From assembly GCA_963680875.1 (NCBI GenBank), contig OY804579.1:27079804-27143803 (forward strand): DNA of 64,000 bases, written 5' to 3'. Source of the stretch: Bathymodiolus brooksi (taxonomy: Eukaryota; Mollusca; Bivalvia; Mytilida; Modiolidae). The notes below the pieces were generated by a model. The model did not search any database, was not told where the DNA came from, and saw only the letters and a program-made list of their open reading frames with translations. Each line of letters opens with the position of its first letter. Positions within the stretch are counted from its first letter, which is position 1. This document shows positions 36,773 to 46,493 of this stretch, piece by piece. The position numbers and the translations under genes are program-made.

Positions 36773-37508
36773 CTCTGGAAGAGCGGGCCATTCTTCTACA
36801 ACTGGTTTCTCTGAAATTTGTTGTGGTGGTGGAGTTGGTAGTGTGAGTAGTGCCGTCATGTAGGGCGTGGGTTGTTGTGTTTGAGTAGTTGCTGGTGCTG
36901 GTGTTGGTGCTGGTGTTGGTAGTTGAATATTCCAGATGCTTGTTGGTTCTGTGTTGTGGAGGTCTAGTACAGCTTTCTCGATGTCGGCGACTACTTGTGC
37001 TGTTCCCTTGAAACTGAAGTGAACGTCCGTCTCTACTTAGTAGCTGTCGTTGGATCTCCCCGTGTTGGACGAAGAACGAGTGGCTGACGTAGTGTAGTTT
37101 TGGTATCTGAGTTTGAAGTGATGCCAGGCAGTTGTTGACTTGGTAGGCTCTGTTGTTGAGGTCTTGCAGAAAGTCGTGTCTTGGCATGGCTCTTGGAAAT
37201 TGGTTGTCGGCCCGTGGTAGTAACCCTGATAGTAAGATGGTGCAGTTGGGTTGATGTCCCAGATATCTGAAGTAAGTTTTTGCAGTTTCTGAAGTGTAGT
37301 CTTCACTGCTGTTCCACGTGACAAGTCGTTGGCACCGACGTGTAGTACTATTGTTTGGTAGTTGCGAACAGTTGGTTGTATCTCCTTGAACATCATGTCG
37401 ATGCGGTAACCTGAAAAAGAAAGAACGTCTGTATCTGGCAAAGACAAGTACTTACCGAAATACTTGGCCTGGGATTGGCCAGCAATCAAAACTGGAAAGG
37501 AAGACATA
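36773..37508 (-). pseudogene. SGNH hydrolase domain of the same gene
   Basis: Starting at ATG 37,508, the frame reads SSFPVLIAGQSQAKYFGKYL (block I with GQS), GYRIDMMF, and VLHVGANDLSRG (block III, G-x-N-D). One base is missing near 37,238, after which the right frame reads ILLSGLLPRADNQFPRAMPR. An extra base at ~37,022 splits the final DGR-HFSFKG, the block V Asp-x-x-His. The tail is PTPAP-rich. Substrate unknown; SGNH enzymes hydrolyse esters. The hydrolase differs from the Ngaro-type hydrolase at 6.8-7.1 kb. Two single-base frameshifts make it inactive unless they are sequencing errors. Confidence 0.65.
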
Positions 37509-37587
37509 CTAAAAATGCAAATGTAAAAAAATATGAAAATATACAATAAATTGAAAAAAGAGAAACCAACACCAAAAACAAATTTAC

Positions 37588-37885
37588 AGTCTAAATAAAG
37601 GGGTATATATACAAAAAAGTATGTAATTTGTAACTATATGTAATAGAGTCTAAATAAAGGGGTATATATACAAAAAAGTATGTAATTTGTAACTATATGT
37701 AATAGAGTCTAAATAAAGGGGTATATATACAAAAAAGTATGTAATTTGTAACTATATGTAATAGAGTCTAAATAAAGGGGTATATATACAAAAAAGTATG
37801 TAATTTGTAACTATATGTAATAGAGTCTAAATAAAGGGGTATATATACAAAAAAGTATGTAATTTGTAACTATATGTAATAGAAC
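37588..37885 (+). repeat. 59-bp tandem array, five near-identical copies
   Basis: CTAAATAAAGGGGTATATAT starts at 37,591, 37,650, 37,709, 37,768 and 37,827, exactly 59 bp apart. I see no differences between copies, so amplification is recent. It lies 80 bp upstream of the SGNH start codon. Confidence 0.95.
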
Positions 37886-38584
37886 AAATTAAGCACTATA
37901 AAAAGTTAGTTAGCACTGACATGCGATATATGATAAATATATAGCACTGGTATGAATGCACTATTATTTATTTATGTATGCACTCTTGAGACTTTATATT
38001 CAAAACAAATCTCAAGGTAAGATAACAATTCCATTTTATTTCATATTTATGTCAAGCCATCGTATAAAAACGAAATTATACCTTTATTTTCTGAGATTGT
38101 CAAACCAATGAGTAGTCCCTTTTAAAGAAAATAGTTCCTTTCGCTTTGTTGTATTGTGACAAATACTGAATGGAATGGAATAATTAAAATTGATAATTGA
38201 AGTTAAATATATAAGGATTATTTTGAGCCCAAATATGATGCATTTAGTTGTATTTTAATACCTCTATGGAAGATTTGATGCATGACCTATAATATTGAAT
38301 TTCCCGGGGATGACCAAGCTATTTTTAGAGTAGGTGTTTTTCGTAGCCTGGCATTTCACTGCAAGACTTTAAACATGCCCTGATATTTTCACAGAATGTA
38401 GAGGAATCATGTACGTTTCAGAATATATATGGTCTTAGAAAGGTTAAACTTAAGATAAAATAGCCAGGTAGGTTAAAAAAAACACAAATTTAGTAGAAAA
38501 TGTTAAAGAAATTAATTAAAGGTTTCACACCTTCAATCGAATCTTATAAGATATAGACAAAAATCAAACACTATATTTACCATA
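37886..38584. other. AT-rich DNA, no gene
   Basis: No coding similarity. Possibly internal sequence of the iteron-bounded element. Confidence 0.45.
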
Positions 38585-38733
38585 TCAGTTTCAGGTCATT
38601 TGAATAGGAACTGTTCAGGTCAACGTATCTCTCTTAATACAGATTCACTTATTTTTTTCATTTTATAAAGTTTAAATTCATACCTCAAGCATTCCAAAAC
38701 TTGGGTCAATTCTGTCCATTATATATATATATA
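38585..38733 (-). repeat. Right iteron arm, inner unit
   Basis: TTTCAGGTCATTTGAATAGG and GTTCAGGTCAACGTATCTC match the iteron unit in reverse orientation. The unit is interrupted at 38,733 by the Tc1-like element and resumes at 40,097. Confidence 0.65.
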
Positions 38734-40094
38734 CAGTTATGTGACAAAAGTACGTATTTCACGTTTAAGACGTCACGCTATGTTAAGCGGTTGCAGTTTG
38801 TTGATGTTTGAGAAGCTATAACTTCATAATAAATAGAATTATATTGACCAAACATGCATTATTTAGTAACATGACATTTAGTTTTAATTACATGTCTTGT
38901 TTGTCTTGGAAGAGATCGAAATAAGTTTGAAATGCACACACTTGAAATGGTATACACAATTCTTGTGGCGGCCCAGACTAGGTCAACCTTGGAATGAATG
39001 GTGTGTTATTCCAGTTCTAATCGTATTTTAATTAATCTTTAGATATTTTCAATTATATTAAGGTCTGGTGACTGGGATGGCCAAACAAGACAATCGACAT
39101 CGTTGCTATCTTTCTACAATTTTGTCTGTACGGACTAGTGTACCGGGGGCGCTGTCATCTTGGAAAATCCACTGATAATTTTCGAATTTTAAAACGGCGG
39201 GCAAAAGATTATTGTCAAGGATGCCTACGCACTTAGCCGAGTTAATATTTCCTTCTACATCTGTGATTGTACCAACCCCGTCTTTACAAATACACCCCGA
39301 AACATTAGACACACGTTCGCCGCCATTACGACTTCCATACAGTCCTAAACATTGTGTGTTCCACCTTTCTTCTGCTTTCCACCACACATACACACGTGAA
39401 TTTTTCCCTAGTTAACACCACATTTCACCAGAAATATTATTTTATTCCATTGTTCTTGTATTGTCCAATGTAGTCTATTTCGACACCATTGCACACGATT
39501 TTATCTATTTTCAATGAAATCGTCAGTTCTTTTCGCAACAATTCTCTTGTGAAAGCCATAAATTACTCGATCGTCTTTGAATTGACCTTTTACAAATCGG
39601 AGGATCAGACTGACTAAATTCATTCATCAAATCACGTAAGTTTCTTTTACGATCCTGTTTTACAAGCCTTATCAATGTACGCTCACCTTGCTTGCTCGTA
39701 GATCTGGGTCGACATGTTCACGGCTTGTTTTCTATATCTTCCCATGGATCAAATCTTTTCAAAAATTTAGACACTGCAAATCGACTAAATCCAATGATCT
39801 TTCCGATTTTTGTTTTTTCTAATCCATCCTGATGTAGCCGAAATACCTGCCGTTTTTAGTCATGGCTCATCTCTTGTTTTTCTACACATGTTGGAAACTC
39901 CCTTTTTGTAGCGTTTACGTTTTATGTACGCACGTGGAAATTACGTCACTAACACGTCATATTTTGGAAATTATGGTGTCTAAATTTAGTAACATAATGA
40001 TAAATATCAATAAAGTTATAGGCACGAAGTACATTCTTATCTGGTGGCGTGACGTTGTGTACACAAAACGTGAAATACTTTTGTCACCTAAGTG
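38734..40094 (-). mobile_element. Tc1/mariner-like transposon, 1,361 bp
   Basis: The left end CAGTTATGTGACAAAAGTAC and right end (reverse complement) CACTTAGGTGACAAAAGTAT are inverted repeats. They are flanked by TA at 38,732-38,733 and 40,095-40,096, as expected for Tc1/mariner. The length of ~1.36 kb is normal for the group. It interrupts the iteron repeat of the outer element. Confidence 0.85.
39008..39868 (-). pseudogene. Tc1-like transposase, decayed
   Basis: From 39,868 the minus strand reads a helix-turn-helix region (KTKIGKIIGFSRFAVSKFLK) and LVKQDRKRNLRDLMNEF. It continues with NTQCLGLYGSRNGGERV, then GCICKDGVGTITDVEGNINS and WIFQDDSAPG (second catalytic Asp). After a frameshift, WPSQSPDLNIIENI carries the third Asp. 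The first Asp position (normally FSDE) reads FLVK, so the catalytic triad is broken, and several stops are present. Confidence 0.75.
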
Positions 40095-40096
40095 TA

Positions 40097-40560
40097 TATA
40101 TAAAAAGACATAGTCCTATATATACATGTTCTTTTAATTTTCAGGTTACGCAATCGCGCGATTCTGAGTCCTTCAGGTCAAGATATCTCAACTAATACAC
40201 ATTATTTTTCAAAATTTTTGATTAGTTATAAAATAGATATTCATATCTCAAACTGACCAAAATTTGAAGCAATTCTGTTCAGTAATAAAAAAAATATCGC
40301 CAACTATATATATAGTGTTTCTTTCCATTTTCAGGTCATGCAATCGCGCGATTCGCAGTCCTTCAGGTCAAGATATCTCCACTAATACCTAATACACAAT
40401 ATTTTTTATTTTTTTTTAATTTTTTGTAAAGTATATACTCATATCTCAAGCTGACCAAAATTTGAATCGATTATATTGAGTAGTAAAAAAGATATAGACG
40501 ATCTTATCTTTTCAGGTCAATTTCAGGTCAATTTTCAGGTCATTAGTGTAACCCCTGATT
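40097..40560 (-). repeat. Right iteron arm, outer units
   Basis: Two units 190 bp apart (AGATATCTCA at 40,181, AGATATCTCC at 40,371), each with CAATCGCGCGATTC, then three close AGGTCA-type words before GTGTAACCCC at the outer edge. Confidence 0.75.
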
Positions 40561-40702
40561 AAAGCCATGCGAGAAAAAAATTATTTTGTCCCCTCAATAT
40601 AATATCTTGCTTGTTTTCCACAATAAAAAATGAAAAATAAAAAAGTAAAATCTATTGGCCGTGAAGCTGCGGCTCTTGAATTTGACATTTAGTAATAAGA
40701 GG

Positions 40703-41487
40703 CGGTCATACTAAAAAGCGACAGGGACAGCCCGAGACCACCCGGAGCAGCACGGGATGGCCCGGGTACTGGAAATAACGCCCGTCGTATTGGAATATTG
40801 TTTAAATAAATTTTTTTTTTTTTTTTTTAAATATTCTGATTCCCAATGTTGCTGAAAAAAATATTCTGATTTTGGTGGAGGAAAAAAAAATAATCTGATT
40901 CAGAGTTTTTGTCATATAACCTAATGTTAAATTCTGGAAAAAAAATGTTCTAACTCTTGTGTTGTCCGAAAAAAAAATTTCTGAACGAAACAAAAAACCA
41001 TAACCCCCTCCCTTCAAGTTAAATGGTCGGTCCCTTATATAGCTTACTATATTTTATTGTCTTTTTCTTTGTTGTTTTTAGTTTTGTATAAAATCTGTAT
41101 GTGTATTGGGTAATTATCAAATGAATTACTGACACGTGCCTCGGTTATGACATTACACGCATGCATGGAAATGCATGAAAAAAATAATACATTTTAAACA
41201 AAAAACCCGTTTACTGTTCATAGATGGCTTCCATTATTCTATAATGGAAGAGCCCTCACGCCACGTCAAGACTTGTACTACAATATATAAAATTAACAAC
41301 ATAATTTTAACACTTTATTTAAAACAATTATATACCCGTATATAATTTCGACAAAAATTCGATTTAAGCAATATTCCAATACGACGGGCGTTATTTCCAG
41401 TACCCGGGCGGTCTCGGGCTGCTCCGTGCTGCTTCCGGGCTACTCCGGGCGGTCTCGGGCTGTCCCGGGCGCTTTTTAGTATGACCC
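40703..41487. mobile_element. 785-bp TIR element with 8-bp target duplication
   Basis: The left end CGGTCATACTAAAAAGCG and right end (reverse complement) GGGTCATACTAAAAAGCG continue as inverted repeats for ~105-130 bp, including GGAAATAACGCCCGTCGTAT. ATAAGAGG lies on both sides (40,695-40,702 and 41,488-41,495). Eight-base duplications are typical of hAT-type transposition. The arms contain GC-rich AGCCCGAGACCGCCCGG words repeated several times. No transposase inside, so it is non-autonomous. Confidence 0.85.
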
Positions 41488-41565
41488 ATAAGAGGGAGAA
41501 ATTCCGAATGTACAAATTCCCGCAATTCTCGTCCCTTTCGATTCCCAATAAGCAAAAATTGAAGG

Positions 41566-41769
41566 ATGGCCCAGACCGAATGTGCTATATTCGAAGAAGA
41601 TGAAGTATGTAAGAGAATTAATGATAGAATCATATATGGTATTGTAACAGAAAGTTCTGAATTTCTTAGTAGTGATGAAGAGGAAGACGATGAAGATGTT
41701 TTAAGTCGAGGAACAGTGCGAATCTTGTGGCATCCAAATGGTTCAGAAACTGTTGAAGAGGAGAAAAAG
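41566..41769 (+). CDS. Possible first coding exon of a UBE2O-like E2/E3 ubiquitin enzyme
   Basis: ATG at 41,566 opens 68 codons that end at AAG|GTGAAT, a plausible splice donor (phase 0). The translation has IFEEDEVCKR, then YGIVTESSE, an acidic run SSDEEEDDED, and RGTVRILWHPNGSETV followed by EEEKK. This order (short hydrophobic start, GIV/GLV strand, acidic insert, RG-VR-xWxPxG strand) matches the N-terminal conserved region of UBE2O as I remember it. UBE2O is a large cytosolic E2/E3 hybrid that ubiquitinates unassembled proteins. The rest of the gene is not in the following 22 kb, so it would need a long first intron, or the exon is orphaned. No other host gene is visible in the window. 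Confidence 0.45.
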
Positions 41770-41940
41770 GTGAATCTTTATTTGTTTTAAAAATACTACT
41801 GAATTTCTTTAATATTTTCTACCAAATTTGTGTTTCTGGACATTTTGTCTGAAGCTTAACCTTTCCAACAGTGTTATATAGAATATGTGTACTTCAAAAA
41901 CCAATTACCTATTTAGTAAATTTATCTTTGAGATAAATAC
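41770..41940. other. AT-rich sequence after the candidate exon
   Basis: Begins with the candidate donor GTGAAT. No further exon recognised. Confidence 0.4.
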
Positions 41941-41944
41941 CAAT

Positions 41945-42443
41945 TTGAATGAGAATCATAAGGAAATGTCTTAACTGACCGATTTACGGTCACATGTGGA
42001 TATATCTAGTGTAGTCCGAGATTTTTGTTCGACTTGCTGGAGCCGTGGGACGTCAGAGCGTTCTCCATAAGGAAAACAGCGGATTTGCTGCTCCAACTCT
42101 GGGTCGGCACATTTCCACGTTTCGTGGCTATCAGATTTTATTTTCTATCCGAAACCCTTATATTTATTCGCTTCACCAATCATTTTTCTATTCATTCACA
42201 ACCATCGTACCCTCAGAAAGTGGTGTACACTCGATTACAGCACGATTTTGCCTTAGACCCTATCATTTCGCCATTTGACTTTCATTTTCTGACGTCCCAT
42301 TGCTCCAGCAAGTCGAACAAAAAGCCGTTGAACGGCAGAGGAATCTCGGACTATATCTAGTGGTGTAGTGCCAGAAGATATGAAAGTAGCCAGAGTGTGT
42401 CCTATTTTCAAAAAGAATAGTAGATTGGATGTCGGTAACTATC
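41945..42443 (+). pseudogene. LINE reverse-transcriptase fingers fragment, split
   Basis: After the foldback element the + strand reads SSGVVPEDMKVARVCPIFKK then NSRLDVGNY, the conserved finger region of non-LTR reverse transcriptases (normally followed by RPVS). The preceding few codons lie left of 42,012. The frame is cut at 42,443 by a CAGTGCCGGATTTAGG terminus. Confidence 0.65.
42012..42353. mobile_element. 342-bp foldback element with 9-bp target duplication
   Basis: The ends TAGTCCGAGAT and ATCTCGGACTA are perfect inverses, and the inverted repeat continues through TTTTTGTTCGACTTGCTGGAGC and GGGACGTCAG for ~60 bp (the right arm has ~20 extra bases). TATCTAGTG flanks both sides (42,003-42,011 and 42,354-42,362). 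A 9-bp duplication suits a Mutator-like element. No coding capacity. Confidence 0.85.
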
Positions 42444-43725
42444 AGTGCCGGATTTAGGACATGAGGCCCCGTGCTAGTTAAGTTATGAGGCCCCTTACTT
42501 TGACCTTGAAGGAGGTAGGCCTACACAGGCAGTCAGGCATACATGCTCCGGAAAATTAGGAATAGTTAAAATATTACGTTATATTAGGTCAGACATGTAC
42601 ACTGCATCTTCAACAAATTAGAAGCTACATGTATTATATATTACCCAAAGCTCCAACCCCCCAACACTGTTTTACTCAGGTCGCATAATGAATTGGTCAA
42701 ACTTTATAAAAAGAGAACAGGCAGGGCAGTCATTACAGTCAACATCATGTAATTAAATCTAAACATCATTTAATGCAGTGGTTCTCAACCTTTTTCCACC
42801 ATGGACCTCTTTTACTCTTAAATGTTTTGGTGTACCGCCATAACCATTTGATGAAAAAGCTTAGTTTATTTTTTACTAATAAATAATTTTAGGAATTGTA
42901 TTATAGAAATATAGTAAATGTACTTGTATATGCTTTATTTGGAATAAAACTAATTTAATGAAAATAAACCTGTATTTAACAACTAAGTTCTATGGATCAT
43001 TTATGTACACTCATAATAACTCATAATAAACCATTTAACATACAGTAAAAATAAGATTCATGAGTTTCAAAAAAAAATATTAACCATATGCCATATTGCT
43101 GGCAACTTAATGACTAGTATTGAGACTGAGAATACATCAAACAAAATACCAAGACAGTAACCTTGAGCGCGAGTGAGAGCTTGTTTGAAAGGACAGAGTG
43201 TATGAAGACAGTGGTGTTTGCTGCTCGCAGGAGGGAGTCTTGGTGGCCCCAGTAGGCGTTGCTAACAATATGACAGTTTGTTACATTTTTTTGTATGTCA
43301 GTGTCAATTAAATCTGAAAGTAGACTGTTGTTAACTTGTAGAACCCTTAATATCAGCAAGGATGAATACTCGCTCAGCTTTAATATGGATAACAAAAACT
43401 TAAGATAACGGCATCATAAATAAACTGCTATTCAGAAAAAAAAGTATAACGTGTGTATGTATGTACAATGTATGTATATAATATCAGTGGTGGTGTTGCA
43501 AATATATTTTACCAGACTGAGAGTTGTGCACAGATAGATAATAATCAACAGGTACATGTATATGAAGCACAGATTCAGGTGCCAAGATGTAACAGTATCT
43601 TAAAGGCCGGTTCACACGAGTGTCAAAAGCTCAGGCCACTTCATCTTGATCGATGTATGGGTGAGTACACAGACCACAGCCCCTCACCAAATATTTCCTC
43701 ATCCATTATTCTTATTTACACTTTA
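42444..43725. mobile_element. hAT-type termini in otherwise unassigned DNA
   Basis: CAGTGCCGGATTTAGGAC at 42,443 followed by GAGGCCCC, and CAGTGGTTCTCAACC at 42,777, are two typical hAT-family starts. The opposite ends were not found. The rest (to 43,725) is AT-rich with no convincing gene; a 93-codon minus-strand frame at 43,114-43,395 has no recognisable features. Confidence 0.4.
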
Positions 43726-43799
43726 TTAGCTCACCTGGCCATAGGCCATGTGAGCTTTTGTCATGGGTAAGCGTCCGTCCGTTAGCTTTTCACATTTAA

Positions 43800-45715
43800 A
43801 TCTTCTTCTCTGAAACTGCTGAACAGAAATCAGCCAAACTTGCCAGAAATGTTCACTGGATGGTCCTTTACCAGATTTGTGTTTTTGGTGCTGATTTGAA
43901 ATCCAACATGGCTGCCAGGGTCCATAATGTGTTCTCATTGGCTGAAATTTAAAAAATCTTCTTGTCAGAAACCACTAAGTCAATTGAATTGTGACTTTGC
44001 AGGAATGATCATTGGGTGGTCCTGTACTAAAACTGTGAATCGTTTGCCGATCGGAAATTCAAGATGGCCGCCATGACTCGACTTAGTTTAACATTGGACC
44101 CTATGGGAATTTCACATTTTCATCTTTTTTTCTGAAACCACAAAACAGATTTGAACCAAACTTGGCAGAAATGTTCATTGGATGGTCATATACAAGATTT
44201 TTGTTTTTGGCACTGATCGGAAATCCAACATGGCTGCCAGGGCCCATAATGTGTTCTGATTGGTCAAAATTTTAAAAATCTTCTTGTTAGAAACCACTAA
44301 GCCAATTGAATTGTGACTTTGCAGGAATGATCATTGGGTGGTCCTGTACTAAAGTTGTGAATCGTTTGCCGATCGGAAATTCAAGATGGCCGCCATGACT
44401 CGACTTAGTTTAACATTGGACCCTATGGGAATTTCACATTTTCATCTTTTTTTCTGAAACCACAAAACAGATTTGAATCAAACTTGTCAGAAATGTTCAT
44501 TGGATGGTCATATACAAGATTTTTGTTTTTGGCACTGATCGGAAATCCAACATGGCTGCCAGGGCCCATAATGTGTTCTGATTGGTTGAAATTTTAAAAA
44601 TCTTCTTGTTAGAAACCACTAAGCCAATTGAATTGTGACTTTGCAGGAATGATCATTGGGTGGTCCTGTACTAAACTTGTGAATCGTTTGCCGATCGGAA
44701 ATTCAAGATGGCCACCATGACTCGACTTAGTTTAACATTGGACCCTATGGGAATTTCACATTTTCATCTTTTTTTCTGAAACCACAAAACAGATTTGAAC
44801 CAAACTTGGCAGAAATGTTCATTGGATGGTCATATACAAGATTTTTGTTTTTGACGCTGATCGGAAATCCAACATGGCTGCCAGGGCCCATAATGTGTTC
44901 TGATTGGTCGAAATTTAAAAAATCTTCTTGTTAGAAACCACTAAGCCAATTGAATTGTGACTTTGCAGGAATGATCATTGGGTGGTCCTGTACTAAACCT
45001 GTGAATCGTTTGCCAATCGGAAATTCAAGATGGCCGCCATGACTCAACTTAGTTTAACATAGGACCCTATGGGAATTTCACATTTTCATCTTTTTTTACT
45101 GAAACCACAAAACAGATTTGAATCAAACTTGGCAGAAATGTTCATTGGATGGTCATATACAAGATTTTTGTTTTTGGCACTGATCGGAAATCCAACATGG
45201 CTGCCAGGGCCCATAATGTGTTCTGATTGGTCGAAATTTAAAAAATCTTCTTGTTAGAAACCACTAAGCCAATTGAATTGTGACTTTGCAGGAATGATCA
45301 TTGGGTGGTCCTGTACTAAACTTGTGAATCGTTTGCCAATCGGAAATTCAAGATGGCCGCCATGACTCGACTTGTTTAACATTGGACCCTATGGGAATTT
45401 CACATTTTCATCTTTTTTTCTGAAACCACAAAACAGATTTGAACCAAACTTGGCAGAAATGTTCATTGGATGGTCATATACAAGATTTGTGTTTTTGGTG
45501 CTGATCGGAAATCCAACATGGCTGCCAGGGCCTATAATGTGTTCTGATTGGTCGAAATTTTAAAAATCTTCTTGCTAGAAACCACTAAGCCAATTGAATT
45601 GTGGCTTTGCAGGAATGATCATTGGGTGGTCCTGTACTAAACTTGTGAATCGTTTGCTGATCGGAAATTCAAGATGGCCACCATGACTCGACTTAATTTT
45701 AACATAGGACCCTAT
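43800..45715 (+). repeat. 322-bp core tandem array, six copies
   Basis: AAGATGGCC recurs at 44,061, 44,383, 44,705, 45,027, 45,350 and 45,671. Each 322-bp unit is itself two diverged ~160-bp halves (one with AACATGGCTGCC, one with AAGATGGCCGCC). Copies differ by only a few bases. Confidence 0.9.
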
Positions 45716-46400
45716 GAAAAAAATGTTTAAAAGTCTTCTCCTCTGAAACCAGTAAGTCAGTTTAAAGCAAACATGGGATGAATGGTCCTTAGGTGGTCAA
45801 CTTTCAAAATTATGTCCTGTGCCCCCGACCTCCATCCAAGATGGCAACCATCAGCGAACATAGTTTTAACATAGGACCCTATGGGAAATATATTTAAAAA
45901 TCTTCTTCTCTGAAACCAGTAAGCCAATTTAAAGCAAACATGGCATGGATGGTCCTTAAGTGGTCAATTTTCAAAATTGTGTCCAGTGACCCTGACCTCC
46001 ATCCAAGATGGCCACCTTCAGCAGACATACTGTAGTTTTAACATAGGACCCTATGGGAAAAAATGTTTTAAAATCTTCTCCTCTGAAACTAGTAAGCCAA
46101 TATAGCAAACATGTCATCGATGGTCCTTAGGTGGTCAACTTCCAAAATTGTGTTCAGTGATCCCGATCTCGGTTCAAAATGGCTGTCGTCAGCAGACATA
46201 GTTTTAACATAGGACCCTATGGGAAAACTGTTTAAAAGTCTTCTCTTCTGAAACCAGTCAGCCAATTTAAAGCAAACATGGCATGGATGGTCCTTGGGTA
46301 GTATACTTTCAAAATTGTGTCCGGTGACCACGACCTCCATCCAAGATGGCTGCCATGAGCAGACATAGTTTTAACATAGAACCCTATGGCAGTATGGGAT
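45716..46400 (+). repeat. ~166-bp core units, four copies
   Basis: GGACCCTATG recurs at 45,708, 45,873, 46,046 and 46,212. Units are related to, but more diverged than, the 322-bp array. Confidence 0.8.
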
Positions 46401-46493
46401 TTGAATAGTAACTTAGATGTATTCAGCATGCAGACATTCTTAAGAGGACTTATTTATGTCAGGTGAGCGATACAGGCTCACCTGAGCCTCTAG

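Larger units (their letters stand above)
34661..40560. mobile_element. ~5.9-kb element bounded by inverted ~190-bp iterons
   Basis: On the left, units with GGAGATATCTTGACCTGAAGG start at 34,666 and 34,853. On the right, the same unit reversed occurs near 38,590-38,733, 40,140-40,190 and 40,330-40,380, ending with repeated AGGTCAATTTCAGGTCA words and GTGTAACCCCTGA at ~40,553. Between the arms lie a minus-strand gene with SGNH hydrolase and Ulp1-protease regions and a 59-bp tandem array. The left terminus appears truncated, since its GGGTTACACTAATGACC end is missing. A Tc1-like transposon has landed in the right arm. No transposase belonging to the outer element was recognised. Confidence 0.55.
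43726..46493 (+). mobile_element. Helitron-like non-autonomous element with core tandem repeats
   Basis: It begins TTAGCTCACCTGGCCATAGG, forming a hairpin with GGCCATGTGAGCT, then a CGTCCGTCC stretch. It ends with CAGGTGAGCGATACAGGCTC, a hairpin (AGGCTC/GAGCCT) and CTAG at 46,490-46,493, followed by TTTT. A hairpin just before CTRR and insertion at T/T without target duplication are Helitron/Helentron hallmarks. Elements with ~160-bp core repeats are known from bivalves (CvA/pearl type). No helicase ORF. Confidence 0.7.

Noticed and set aside
37390..37460. Mini-intron (GGTAAGTAC...TTTTTCAG) in the SGNH gene
   Set aside because: The segment reads in frame as conserved SGNH sequence (GKYLSLPDTDVLSFSGYR), so it is more likely coding.
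41315..41633. Arg/Pro-rich minus-strand frames
   Set aside because: They translate the GC-rich repeated arm of the 785-bp TIR element.
42045..42360. Two overlapping plus-strand frames around 42.1-42.3 kb
   Set aside because: They lie wholly within the 342-bp foldback element and have no transposase features.
43114..43395. 93-codon minus-strand frame
   Set aside because: No family features, no start context or splice evidence; probably chance in AT-rich DNA.
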